From the NCBI GenBank assembly GCA_001599755.1, contig BCHX01000009.1, forward strand, positions 62,001-126,000: a stretch of DNA of 64,000 nucleotides, read 5' to 3'. Below the pieces are notes generated by a model. The model searched no databases. It was given only the letters and a program-made list of their open reading frames with translations, and was not told the DNA's origin. The position numbers and the translations under genes were made by a program. Source of the DNA: Gliomastix tumulicola. Its lineage: Eukaryota; Ascomycota; Sordariomycetes; Hypocreales; Bionectriaceae. Of this stretch, positions 36,409 to 48,789 are shown in pieces; within the stretch, counting starts at the first letter, position 1; each line of letters opens with the position of its first letter.

Positions 36409-38212
36409 TGTGGCGGAACGTCGAGTGATAGAGAAGCAGTAAAAATGGAAGATGGAATATCAGTTCCAGCTGTCGAGCTTCGATTCAAACTGCGATCTTG
36501 ATCAAATGCGCAGTGCTTTGAAGACTCCGAAACAAAAGTTCAATCTTTCTGACCCTTTCTCACGGGCTTTTGGTCCTTAAAACGCAGAGGAGTATATCTC
36601 AATCACTGCTGGTTCGAGGACTGGCATATCGAAGCGGAGTGATTAATCGCTGCCATGTCAAGCTCATGGTAACAATACTCCCACTCCACCACGATATTGT
36701 ACTCGGCTCGGTGTCACAATTTTTGCCTCGCACCGAACCAGCTACCTGGGTAGATCACGCGTTATATATCATGAGGGGCCGAGACACTTGCTCTCTACTC
36801 ACAGACAGTGTTGTCAGTGAAGCAAGACAAGGTATCCGTGATGAGGTACTCCAACGCGCTATCCCATGTTTTGGATGGTATGGCAGCCGTAAGGTCTTGT
36901 CTCTGATCTCTCATGTAGACGGCGAACATTGGTACGACCGTAAGAACCTGGCGGTGAGTTCACGTCTACAACTAAGGGCTCTTAGGATGCCGAGTGCAAA
37001 GTTAACCCTCAGCAAGGTATTGAACCGAATCTCTTTTTCTTTTAATTTGTTTCTGGTCCGTTTGGACCTCAACATCGTATGCAGTCTTCATGTCTAGTAA
37101 GTGTCTGGAAGGTTATCGTGAAGGTTGAAAAGGGCGGCATGTTTGACATGGGGTGAGGCAAAGGTGACACACAGGATCAGTTGTCAGCTGCCCAAGATAT
37201 TGAACGGGAGTCCGAAATCGGAGCTATGACTCTGATACTAGTTGGATCCTACCTTCTAGAAGCCGACTGTCATACATTGCTACGTCCATTTGTGTCTCCT
37301 GTTTACATTTCTCATTGGCTGTTATGCTATATTTCGTTTGTGAGTGAGTCACTCTGTACGATGCTCGTTACTTGAAAGCAAAAGGCCCTCAGCAGGTCTT
37401 AAACCAACGGCGAGATCATAGCTTTGTGGGTATAGAACCGGAAATATTTGCATCAAATATACCACCCAAGAAGGTAGGTGTGTTGTTCCCTCAGATGGTG
37501 AAAGGATGGCTTGGTCCAGGGTGAGCGAGTCTGCCTTGCCTCGTGTTCGTTCCCCACCATGAAATTGTCGGGGCAGGGAAGCGCTCGATTAATACAGGGA
37601 GTGAGTCGTGAGTCACTCCCTAAACTTGCGGAGGCAGCTTGCGAAGGAGACAGAGCGAGCTGGCCTGGGGATGGAAAGGGAGGAATTCTCGTTATTCGCC
37701 AATTGAACTGTCTGCTGTCAGATAATTTGATGATTCTGCTGTCCTATCTCTTTGGTGGCAGTGCTAATGCTCATCAAATTGGCCATGGCTTGGGTGCTGT
37801 ATTTTCGAGGTTCTCGTCCTTCGCGTCCCCTGCTCAGTAATTTTAGCGGCCATAGGGGCAGAACTCCAGGCGCTATTGAAAATATAGGGGAGGCGCCGTC
37901 GCTGTTAGTACGCTGAACAGCCTTGGTCTGGGGAAAATGCCCCACCTGATCGCTAAAGTCAGGCGGTCTTGGGCTTATCACGCTTATCGCGACCTCCTTT
38001 GTCTGACACCAACGGCAGGCAAGAACATTCCAGGTTTAGATGCCTGACTCACGCGGTGAACCCGGAATCTGGAAGGAACGACTTCACCAGCTCCTGCCTC
38101 TTTGTTTGGGACGAGAAGTATATATCCGCCGCCGTTATCTCTCTTCCATTTACTTCCCTTTCCATCATTCATTTTGCCATTGCTGACAACAGTCACCTTG
38201 ACAATCGCAAAC
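36409..38212. other. Region upstream of the 1292-residue gene
   Basis: A 175-codon plus-strand frame at 36570-37097 resembles nothing known. The last 100 bases carry a TATA box and a pyrimidine-rich leader. Confidence 0.45.
38119..38124 (+). promoter_or_regulatory. TATA box of the 1292-residue gene
   Basis: TATATA lies 94 bases before the ATG at 38213, with a CT-rich stretch between. Confidence 0.55.
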
Positions 38213-41200
38213 ATGGAGCGCATTCGAAAGACGTTCTTCGATCCTCTTGCCACCTCCAAGGCACGTATTCGCGAAATCCTCGAGACTCTTCCTAAGGGCT
38301 CCGCGCATCCATTCAGCCCGGAGCGCATCCTGCTTCACAAGACGAGGGATACCGTCAACGAGATTGACATCTCTTCTCACGAGGAAAGCTACTTTTACAA
38401 TGCGGTCGATCTGGGGGAGATGGGCGAGACACTCCTGCGTCGCATGGAGGGCTTCAACTCTCAGCTTGGTATGCCCAATCCCCCAATTTTCGACGTAGTG
38501 GAAAATTACTGACCAGGACTATTAGATGTTTTCAAGGACTTCCAAATCCAACAAGCCCCTGCAGGCACCTTCGAGATCCCCATCACGCAACGCAAAATCT
38601 CCATCTTCGCCGTGTCGATGAGATATCCTACCTATTACGACTTCTGTCTAGCCGATGCGGACCGCAATACATGCTGCTACAGTGCCACCGACACCTTCCA
38701 AGGCATTTCTCACAGTGGCGACAACTGCTCGGGACATGATCTTCTGCAGTACGTCAAGATAGACAAGGCGTCCTTCTCTGCGAGGAAAGACTATTGCGTG
38801 TTTATCTCCGGCTTCGAATCCACCAAGATCACGAGATTCCTCGGAACGAACCCGGCGTTGCTTGTTGCGAATCACGCTGACAAGGTAGGTTCTCCTGTGC
38901 CGCTCCGCGCCTTCACTGGACATCTATTGATCTTTGTTGTGACCACAGGTCCTGTATATCATACCGGTCCCCCTGGACTCGGCTACAATCGGTGACGCTA
39001 CTCTTTGTTGCCCTTTGGTCATCAGACGCCAGGGAGACAACTTGGCCTGCTCCGTTCTGCCGACAGCAGCCACTGATCAGCCAATGAGTTGCACTACGTC
39101 CAAGTGCAACAGCTCCTCTTTCACAGAAGCCATTGCACGTGCTGATTTCACTACGCGTGAGCCTGAGCGTACCCCTGTCGTGGAGACAGCCGCAGCCCCG
39201 AGCATGGCCGCCGAGGGCGAGGCCGAGAGCTCGAAGTACTTGGATGCCGTTCTGGCCAAGGAGACTGCCGTCTTCACTACATACTCGGCCAAGCGCCCTT
39301 CCTTCCTCGATGCTGAAAAGCTGCAGGTGATCAAGTTCGGCACTGGACTTGAATTCACCTTGTCCGACGACGATGGCAAGACCAAGCACTCCTCCAGCGT
39401 GGTCTTGCCGTGCGTTTTTGGCGACCGACTAGAGGGCCCTGTCCTGCTAGCAACAGGAACGATCCCCGTCAACGTTCCCTTCCTCAACCCGGCTGCTCTA
39501 CGCGCCTACTATGAGAAGCTCAAGGATGTTGTCTTCATTGTCGACGAGCGGATGACTGACAATGCCCGAAATCTTGCCGCCTCATGGAGAATCAATGCGG
39601 TATTCGTCGTCCAGAGCGGTCATGACAAGCAGCCCAAGGATGCGGGCGAGGTGGTAGAGCTGTTGAACGGAACTAACATTAACGCGGTGACGGCGCTCGC
39701 AGGACCCCAGTCCCTGGTTCTCGTCCAGATCCTGGACAATTACTACTTCTACCGGGGCATTGCCAACCGTGAGGTTCTCAACACGTCGGCGCTATCTTTT
39801 GGTGCGGATGTCACGTTCGAGGTTCTCTCGAGCGGCCTGAAGTCCATGCTGGACCCCAGAATACGACGCATTATCAACCTCAACGATGTGAATACCATCC
39901 TCATGCCAACTTCTGGACAGTGGATCAAGCCTCAAGACCTTAGGGCAATCCTTGGGGACATTCCAATCCAGAAGATCGAGGAATTGAAGGAGGATGTGTT
40001 TGCCGCAGTTCCGCAACTTCAGGTGCTTCTGGCTCAGAAGGAAGTTCAGGAGCTTTCCACCAAACTGATCTCTACACTTTCGACTAAGATCGAGGCTGTG
40101 ACCACTCCATTGAGAGAGGCTTACGTCAAGTTCGTGGCAACGGAGCACAACCCGGCAGACCCCGAATCGATGAAGAGGAAGAACAAAATGCTCGGGGAGC
40201 TTCGAAAGACCACCAAGGCCCGGCAAAGCGCCGCCGGCTCGGTTATCACAAGTCTTGGCAATATGGTCTCTACACAGACAACTTCGAAGCGAAACCACGA
40301 CCTGAAGCGACTTGTCCGACAGTCCCAGATCCAGGGCAACGTAGAGGCTGCCAAGTCGATGTCGTTCGAAAGCCTGGCGGGATACCTCGAAGAGTATGCC
40401 GATGAGATGGGTGTCATGCTTTTGAACATTGAGCCTGAGCCGTACAATACGCTCCTGGGCAATCTGAAGAGTGCGTCGATAGATGCAAGGTGAGTCAACC
40501 ACTTCATGTATACTTGTGCCTCGGCTCGTGGTGGTATTTGCTAACTGGGCTTCGCAGTTCATCTTGCAGTCTTGACTCGAGAATTCTCCATCTACAAGGT
40601 CTCGATGCGGGCATTATCATGGAGCAGAGTCAGAAGAATCACCACGGTCCTCTGAAAAGTAATTCCGGATCTAAGCAGCCGATCATGGCCCTGCCGTGCC
40701 TGACCCAAGGGAACACGGGCTCGATGCTGGCCTGGGTGTGCTGGGACGAGTTTGTCAATCTCGACAGCCCTTTCACGGTGCGATGGATGGAGAAGTGTAA
40801 CGAGGCACATATCTCAGCGCTCCGAATCATCATGAGGAGTACTCTGAGCCAGGCTGTATCTTCCAGAAGCCATAACTTGCAGCCTGGAGCGCCGGAAACT
40901 GGACAGCTGATGAGCGCACTGCTCATGACGGCCATGATGAAGCTTGCCGCGATGAGAACGACCGCGCCGGCCGTGATCGAAAAGGCTGATGATACAGTCA
41001 CGAAGCTGATGCGTGGGCTCTTTGGTAACTTCCTCACTATTGCTGGCTCAGGCGTTCGTCCCTTGAGTATGGTCTGGCAGCTGTTTGGCCAGGATGCCAA
41101 GTTTGACATCCCGACGAATGTTGTTGACTGGAACTGGTACGAAACAGCTGTGAAGCTGTACCCGTACACGGGCTGGCCGGTCGTCCGGTTCTATGACAAC

Positions 41201-42280
41201 TTGGAGAAGCTTCTCGACAAGGCTATTCTTCGTGTCGTGACCAAGAACGAGAAGTCGAACGAGATCAAAGCGAGCCGTGTGGCTGCGATGGCTCAGTATT
41301 GCAAGCTGCGCAATATTCAGCTCGAACATTCTCGCACCATCATCACCATTTTCATGCGAATGCTCACCACTGAGGGCGTCGATATTGCTGCCGTCGCGAC
41401 ACGTCTCCTGAACCAAGTCCCGCAGAAGCTGGACAGACAAACTCAGGGATATTCCCGCATGATTCGGTATCTCAAACATCTCGCCCAAGGCGGCGAGCAG
41501 CGTGCAGAGGACAATGCCACTGCGGCAGGAGTGTACACCAGGCGGTCCGGTGCCTTCAGCAAGGTAAAGAATAAGGTGTCTGAGGCTTGCGAGAAGGGCG
41601 ATTGGGCCAAGATGAAGAAGTACTGTCAGATTGTGGTCGACACTCATGCAAAGATTGCTGCCTTCTGGCACATCAGTCCCGAGTCCTTCAAAATCCAGAA
41701 CATGAAGGTCTACAAGGAGCTCCTGGAGGCAGATTTCGGACCCGATATTGGGCTTCTCAAGGAGAACGAGAACAAGGAGTTGACGAAGAGGGCCGTTAGC
41801 GATGCCGAGAAGACTCGTGTTCCGTGGCAGGTCGGGAAGAAGGGCGAGTTCAGCGACGAGATCGAGCCGCTGGACGAGGCTTTCGTCCACGAGATTATGA
41901 CGGGAGAGGCTCTGTCCCCTGAGGCACAGGCAGCTTTGAAGAATGCCAGCGGCACGACGACTGCAGTTGCAGAGACCAAGAAAGAGGAGGAGGTGGGATT
42001 CTCGAGCTTCAAGGATACTGTGGAGGCTCGTTTCATCGACACGATGGAGATGACGCTGTCGGCTAAGGACGTCTGCCGTATCCTTAACATCCCTCCCAGC
42101 GCGATGAGTGTCTTCGTTGGAGCGCTCAATGCTGACTTTGCTTGGGCTGACATGGGCGAGAATTTCAAGGCAGTGATCCTCGATCTTCTGAAGAATCGGG
42201 CCAACAGGGCTGAAAGCCGTCCCGTAAGGAAGCTGCTGGATCTTACGGAGAAAGGGGTGTTGCAGATTGAGCAGGAGTGA
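38213..42280 (+). CDS. Large conserved-looking protein of unknown function
   Basis: Predicted 1292 residues from exons 38213-38468, 38526-38884, 38949-40489 and 40558-42280. All three introns (57, 64 and 68 bp) have consensus ends and keep the frame. I do not recognise the family. The N-terminal third (about residues 1-270) has many Cys (NTCCYSA, DNCSGHD, KDYC, LCCPL, SCTTSKC). A low-complexity acidic linker (VETAAAPSMAAEGEAESSKYLD) follows, then a mostly helical region with long charged stretches. No signal peptide or membrane segment is obvious. An ATG in good context at 39204, after the linker, means the locus could be two fused modules or two genes, but no stop separates them. It is probably cytosolic. 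Confidence 0.75.
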
Positions 42281-42776
42281 TCAGCCATGGCTGGCTTTGA
42301 GAGGAGGAGTTGAGGAAGGGACAGTTTTCTCTTTGAGTAATATTGATGTCACAATCATGTCAAGCCTTGATAGCTTTCGTAATACTTTAGTTCTGAATCC
42401 CTAGCAACCGTTTTTGATTATTCTGAAAGTGAAGTTCTGTGTATAGCGTGTTTAGATCCTATCTACCCAATTGCAGGGTCTGCAGTGAGCGAGGTAGGTC
42501 CTTTCTCGGCATGGGAGATGGAGGCGTCATGGCCTCGGAGAGTAAGGACGCTGATTTAAAGTACGAGAACACGACGTAGAGGAACAAAGAAACTAAGCTA
42601 GGCACTCCGGACTAATCGTCGGCTGGCGAGGCAGCAAATGTCATGGACTTTGTATGATACGACAAAGATCTTAAGCTGCAGTCCAAGCTACTGAGCAGTG
42701 ATATTGGATTTTGACGAGCAAGCTTCTGCATGCATGCCTTCTGTCTACACTACTAGTAGGTATTCAAAGCCCTCAC
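42281..42776. other. Convergent intergenic spacer
   Basis: 3' flanks of the unknown gene and of the GMC oxidoreductase gene. Nothing else was seen. Confidence 0.5.
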
Positions 42777-44679
42777 TCACTGCCCCGACTTGATGATCTG
42801 GGCCGCATGCTCAGCCACGCCATACACTGTCGCCTGGGGATTCGTCCGCGGCGTCAGAGGGATGATGCTCGCATCGCAGACGCGCAGGTTCCGGACGCCA
42901 TGAACACGCAGATTCGCGTCTACCACGCCACCCAGCTCCCGCGGAAGCATGGAGCACGTGCCTGTGAAGTGGTGTGCTCCCATGGCCGTGTCACGCAGGT
43001 ATGTCTTTGCGACGTCGAGGTCTGCGAAGCTGGGCGGGGCGGTCGGGTTGCGTTTGCCGTTGGGCTTGATGATGCCTGCGAGGGGCTCGGAGGCTGCGAT
43101 CTTCTCGGCGAATTGCACGTGGCGGGCCATGACTTCGAGGTCGAGGGGGTGGTCGAAGTACTTGGGGTCGATGGCGAGAGAGGACGAGTCGGAGGATAAG
43201 TCGGAGGACGAGCTGGTGATGTGCACCGAGCCGCGGGACAAGGGATGGGCGAGTAGGATGGACAGGGTGAAGTAGCTGTCCTCTCCCTGCGGAGGAGGCG
43301 CCATCCAGCCGTCGGGAGTGCCCGCTGCGAAGCCCGGAATGGCGATGTAGACTCCCGTGGCCTCGGTGGGCGACGAGAGCACGGAGCGGACGAAGGATTC
43401 GTGCGACTTTGCAAACCCGTCCTCGCTCTTCAGCAGTGTCGCCAGCTGCTCGGATTCGGCTTCTGGCGTCGGCAACTGAGCGACTAGATTCGCGCCACTC
43501 CTCGAGAGGGGGCCCTTCTGGTTCCCGTAGGCAGCCATGGCCGCTGCGAGGGCGTTGGCATCTTGTCTGGCGAGCTTGTCGATGGTATCGAAGCCCGGCT
43601 CGTCACGTATCTCGAAGCTCAATGTGACCAGCGGGTGGTTCTGCAGATTCTCTCCGACATTGGGGTTATCGAGCACGACGTCGATGCCCAGCCCCTTCAG
43701 TCGCTTCGCATCGCCCACGCCAGAGAGCTCGAGGATCCTTGGCGTGTTGATGGCGCCCGCGGTGACAATGACCTCCTTGCTAGCAGCTACTTGCACCGTC
43801 TCCTCCCCGTCCCGTGTCACCTGAACGCCCGTCGCGGTAGGGGCCGCGGTGGCGTCTGGACTATCGAAAGTAACCCTGTCCACGAGCGCCTTAGTCCAGA
43901 CAGTTAAGTTGGGCCTCGACCGCGCCGGCTCGAGATACGCGCTACCCGCGTAGCTCCTCGTCTTGGAAAGGGGCTGTATCGTGTCCGGCACGACCAGCGC
44001 CCCCAAGACTTGACCCCCGAAGACGTCGCCGGGCCCGGCTGTCGCGAAGCCCAGGCTCGCGAGGGTCTCCCTCCAGACCCTGGGCCACGCCGTGTCCTCC
44101 TCGGGCAGGCTGAGCTGCAGGGGACCACCACCCGCGCCGCCGCCGCCGCTCTCCCCTGAGCTATCGTCGTGCTGCTGCAGGGTGAACGATCGGGCCAGGG
44201 ACTGGGAGAAGCTCGTCCAGCCCCAGCCGGCGTTGCCCAGGCCTTCCCACGCGTCGACGTTGGCCTTGGAGGTCGCGCTGAAGGCCATGCCGTTGAGGGC
44301 GCTGGAGCCTCCGAGCAGACGACCCTGGGGGAAGCCGATTTCCCTGCCTCCCAGACCTGGCTGAATTTTTTTTGGGTTTCGAGAATCAGTTCATCGTGCA
44401 TTGCATTGCATTGCATTGGCTTCAGGGGAGAGGGGGGGATGGTTTTTGGTAAGGTAAGCCGCTTACCTGAGGCACGGTCCTGAAGTCCCATGCTGTGTCG
44501 CCCCGGATCAGGGTCGGCCACATGCCTGGGACGTTGACGCGGGGGTCAGCAGAGAGGTCTTCGCCTGCCTCGATCACCAGCACCGAGACGGTCTCGTCTT
44601 CAGACAGCCTCGCGGCGAGGACGAGCCCTGCCAGTCCGCCTCCGGCGATAACATAGTCGAAACTCTGCTCAGAAGCCAT
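42777..44679 (-). CDS. GMC-family FAD oxidoreductase
   Basis: Predicted 598 residues from exons 44679-44467 and 44360-42777, with a 106-bp intron. The N-terminal FAD loop is Gly13-Gly-Gly15-Leu-Ala-Gly18, followed by Glu in VIEAGEDL. The GMC signature PQGRLLGGSSALNG comes just after the splice. The second signature is ITAGAINTPRILELSGVG (GAINTP type). The C-terminal catalytic region has AHHFTGTCSM and PRTNPQATVYGVAEHAAQ, supplying the usual His and Asn. There is no signal peptide, so it is probably intracellular, as in aryl-alcohol or choline-dehydrogenase-like enzymes of secondary metabolism. The substrate is unknown. It lies upstream of a group of oxidative genes. Confidence 0.93.
44398..44418. 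repeat. (GCATT)4 repeat inside the GMC gene intron
   Basis: Four GCATT units in tandem within the 106-bp intron. Confidence 0.9.
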
Positions 44680-45782
44680 GATCGTGAAGCGGTCTGTGAT
44701 GTTTGTGATGACTCTCTCGAATCAAAGATTCTGGGAAAGGGGGAAGGGGACTTGGGGCCCATCTACCTGCTACAAAGTCCCAGCATCAGAACCAAGTTTT
44801 CGGCGAGGAAGAGGGGGATAGGTTTAGGACATGCATCATAGGGGGGGAGCTGGTTCGGTCTAGACTCTGGACTGGCCGGGGGGACGATGGCCAGATGGGC
44901 GATTTCTCTCGTGCATTGACTGCATCTCGGCTGTTCGGAGTAGAGTGGCCCAGGAAGAAATATTGATTTGAGAGAGGGGAAAAGGGGAGAAAGAGCAGGG
45001 AGGTTCGGACAAGGGGGAGGGGTGTGTGAGGGCAAGTAAGTACCCAATGGCCAAGTAACCAAAGCACCAAAGAACCATTTCGAATGCAGGTTTTTCTCTG
45101 GCATCACACCATCGATTGGCAGGGATGCAGCGCCGCATGCAAGCCCCCCCTCCTTCATTTGTGAATCACATCGTCGGGTTGGCCTTTGGTGCGTAGATAC
45201 ACTCAGCAGTCAGCACCCATCTACGGAGGTATAATGTACCGTCAAATGATATCCCGTCGAGATGGGTCCAAGCCGCCGTGCTCGCTGAGATGCTAGACTT
45301 CTGGCATCTCTTAGCAGTCGATCACACCCTCTAGCGTAGCAGCGGGCTGCTAGCTTCCTTCCCGGTGGCTGAGCGGACGGAATCTCTCCTTTCCCTTCCC
45401 CCACGCGCCAAGTATAGCGCCGACGGTGGTGGCTATCAAAGATCAGGGGTGATCCCTGGCAGGAAAAGTGACAGCGGTGCGTGTCAGTGGCGTGGACGGA
45501 CTTGCTCAAGGAGGCAGACCCCGACATTTTAATCATCTCGTCACATTTTCTTGGTATTGTAGATTCTGCACTCTTTCTTGTCTTAGCGATGGTACGTTGC
45601 TGCGTGTTGGTGCTGTCGTATCCGGGTTTCGACACTGTATGGCGGACTCTGTCTCAGACCACTCTTATCACGTATCTCTTCTTCTTCTACTCTGGGCTCT
45701 CACACCCCCATCCCCTGTCTTTTCCAGGGCAGGGCTGTATGGCCACCCATTGATCCCCGTGGCCAGGAGCAGACCTCCCTCC
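44680..45782. other. Intergenic region between the GMC gene and the SDR relic
   Basis: Promoter side of the GMC gene and the 3' flank of the decayed dehydrogenase. No intact frame was recognised. Confidence 0.45.
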
Positions 45783-46600
45783 CTGTATTTGCTCGGCCTG
45801 AGCACGCAACTCGTCCACTCCCCAATTCGCCCATCCAGGCCATCCCCTTGATAAATTCCGTTTCCGGGGAGGGCATACCGACTCGAATGGCACTATCGCC
45901 GTCGGTCAGGGATGAGCACGTTTCTCGAAGAGACGTGTGGGATGGACACAAACCTGAATCTACGGGCACTTCTTCGGCCCTTCCTCCACTCTTGGTGAAT
46001 ATCTCCGATCCCGACGAGCCCCGAGTGCACGCTCCCACAGATGGTTGCTCTGTGGCAAGGAACTCCATGACCTTGGTCGGCCTGGGCGAGCTTAGACGCA
46101 ACGTAGGCAGATGCTCCCGGAGCTGTGGCGCACGGGAGGACCATCGTGCCGGTGGTTACGCGGGACTTGTTCTGTGTTGAAAGAAGAAAGCCTCGGCGGA
46201 GATGTATGTGGTCTTGAGCTTTGCCTACTGGTGCGAAGGATATGGTCAATATCTGTAGTTTGGCAAGGTGAGATCGCTTCGTGAATGTAGCGTATCCGAC
46301 TTCAAAACATCTGCCACCCATCATCCAGTCTTGTCAAAGCATTGGGTGACGGCACGGAGTCGTAGTCAACACCGAGGATGATGTGTGGGCATTCCATCTG
46401 CCGGCCAGAAACGCCACCTGCGCAATCACTTTCTCTTGGGTTACATCGACGGCATGCACCTCCTTCACAATCCCCTCTTCTGTGATGAGAGAGAAGCAAT
46501 ATTCTCGAGAGCCGACCTCGTCCGCCCCAGCAGGACAACCCGCAGCTCCGTCGCTATTGAAAAGCGAGTGCCGCTGCTCGACCAATTCCGCTCCCCCTGG
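45783..46600 (-). pseudogene. Decayed short-chain dehydrogenase/reductase gene
   Basis: On the minus strand, pieces of a fungal SDR appear in order but in different frames. KEVHAVDVTQEKVIAQVAFLAG (46391-46465) matches the strand-3 Asp-Val region. GASAYVASKLAQ (46082-46117) carries the catalytic Tyr-x-x-x-Lys. KVMEFLATEQPSV and GSEIFTKSG...VPVDS (about 45955-46074) match the helix after it. SPETEFIKGMAW (about 45840-45880) and WANWGVDELRAQAEQIQ (45783-45833) match the usual C-terminus. Frameshifts separate each piece, and the N-terminal glycine loop is not readable. Several indels are needed, so this is a relic. It lies between two intact minus-strand genes. Confidence 0.7.
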
Positions 46601-47547
46601 CTAGGCCACCAGCTAGCACGCTTTAGGCACATATCGAAACAACCGAGAAGGGGTGCCCAGGCGTTCCCCTTAGAACAGATAATACCACAGCACACCTGCG
46701 ATAACAACTGTCTTCCCCCCACCCACCACAATGAGGGCAGAACGAGACGAGGAGAAAGAAGGGTAGCTGTTGTTGTGCCATGGCCGGTGTCGGTGAGGGC
46801 AGTGGAGGATGCATCCTTCGCAGTTTATACGGGCACGGAACCTGCCAAGATGGATGGGAAGCGAGGTGTGGGCGGGAGGAGAGCGGATTGGACAGTTTCC
46901 GCGGTTCAGTGTGAGTGGGCTCGCACAACTTTTACAGGTTGCTGACACAGGCCTGAGCTCGGGACAGCGTATATGCCCGACTGACACGAGCTGTGAATCT
47001 ATGGGAAAGTAAGGTAAATGCACGATGATGCTTATTGTATGCGCTGACGAACCAGCAAAGTTACAGAGCCTGCATGTGTGCGTTCAGCTCCTCTATTCGT
47101 ACGGATGATGCGGGATGGCCTGTCCAGTGAACCAAGCCAGTGGCTTGCACCCCTGTCCTGGTCACGGATTCACTGTAGAAGACGCCAATCTCTGAAAATC
47201 AGCAGCGATGCTATGGAGTCGATTCGCTACTGCGTGTTGCCGATCGCTGAGCATTTCGAGCAGGCTTCATGACTCGAACGCACATACAAAGATACAAACG
47301 TACAAGTCCGTCCATTTGACTAGCTGTAGATCCTCCTCCATGATATCCATAAATAAATAGTTCGTACATACAAGAAGTCCAAGATATCTGTACAAATAGT
47401 GGTTGAATCGCAAAGGCTTTTTCCTTTTCCGTGACCGACGGCCATGCCATGTCAGGTACTGTATACAAAGTCTGCTGCGTGCGTAGAATCATAGAATAGA
47501 AACAGAAACAGAAACAAAACAAAACAGGGAGCCAAAGGGTGCAGCAT
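46601..47547. other. Intergenic region
   Basis: Contains the 3' flank of the rhodopsin-like gene (A-rich, with AAACAG repeats near 47500-47525). No coding signal was recognised. Confidence 0.45.
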
Positions 47548-48789
47548 TCAGTGATGCTGGATATCATGCTGCACGGTAATCGTCTTGGTGCTCTTTGTCA
47601 GATCCGACGCGTCGTCCTTCATCGGCACGCTCGAGATCTCCGTCGTGATGGCCATGCCCGGCACGCCGCCCTCGCCGCCGAGGACGAGCGGATGGTCGTC
47701 GTCGCCCATGGGGTGATACCGCCGGCTCGCGCGCGTCGTCTGGTTGGCGCTGCTGCCGCCGAGGTTGTCGAGCGAGATCTGCTTGGCGGTGTGGCGCGAG
47801 CCGTAGGACAGGGAGCGCAGCTTGCTGACGGCGGGCTTGATGTAGGTCTTGGCGAGGGGCGCGAGCGTCGGGATGCAGGCGACGATGATGCCGAGCCAGA
47901 GCTCGAGGAGGGAGATGAGGGCGATGTCGGTCTGCCAGTAGGAGAGGTCCGGGCTGTCCATGGCGCGCTTGGTGGCGGCGAGACGCCAGGCCATGACGCC
48001 GACGGTGCTGGATGGTGATGAATGTTAGCTGGCTGATGGGACTGACAGTTCTGGTTATCTTGGGTGGTGGTGGTGGGACAACGTACGCGAAGCCGATGCA
48101 GAACATGATGCTGATGGCAATCTTGTTGCGCAGCGGCATCTGCAAGCCCCAGAGCCACGGCAGCGGCAGGATGAGGATGACCAGATCGGTCACGAGGTTG
48201 AACGAGACCGAGGTAAACTCCTGGATCGACGTGTCGCGGCACTTGCCGTCGGGCACCGGATTCCACAGCTGGTCGATGGGCTCGCAGATGGTCATGAAGA
48301 GCGCCATGAAGGCGACAAAGTAGCAGCCGACCATGGCCATGAGGCCGTAGGACCACCGCCGGAAGGCGCGGGTCGAGAAGATGCGCGTGTAGAGGAGCAG
48401 GACGGAGAGCTTGACGCAGACGGTGGCGACGAGCCATGTGATGGAGGACGGCAGGACGAGGATCTGTTTGCGTGAAGAATCGTCAGCGAGTGTACATCTC
48501 GAAAGTGTAGCATCAGTCGCTGGCTGCCTACCAAGCCCAGAGTGGCCAGCTGCTTCCCATCCAGCTCGGCCTGGAACCGCCCGGCGCCATTGAGAATCGC
48601 CCAGACGGCCACGCCCTCGAACGAGAGCATGGCGGCAAACGAGATGAGGATGAAGGCATCGTCGAGGTAGAAGCGCCGGCGCATCACACGAGCTGCCCAC
48701 GCGCGCAGACACAGAACTACGATGCAGATGACAGTGAACGCCACCATCCACCGAAGCAGAGTGGCGCCCCGCGGTCCCATTCCGGACAT
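47548..48789 (-). CDS. Rhodopsin-domain (PTH11-like) integral membrane protein
   Basis: Predicted 364 residues from exons 48789-48532, 48463-48087 and 48007-47548. Seven hydrophobic segments are visible: WMVAFTVICIVVLCL, AFILISFAAMLSFEGVAVWAI, ITWLVATVCVKLSVLLLYTRIF, LMAMVGCYFVAFMALFM, LVTDLVILILPLPWLWGLQ, IMFCIGFATVGVMAWRL and ALISLLELWLGIIVACIPTLAP. The fungal rhodopsin-domain hallmarks are present (YLDDAFILIS, LLLYTRIF, LPWLWGLQMPLRNK, LELWLGIIVACIPTLAP). A polar cytoplasmic tail follows. The family lies in the plasma membrane; some members sense host cues, most have unknown ligands. It is divergent from the UbiA gene across about 1 kb. Confidence 0.9.

Noticed and set aside
36570..37097. 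175-codon plus-strand frame upstream of the orphan gene
   Set aside because: No family resemblance and the composition looks random. Donor-like sites inside do not lead to a consistent spliced model.
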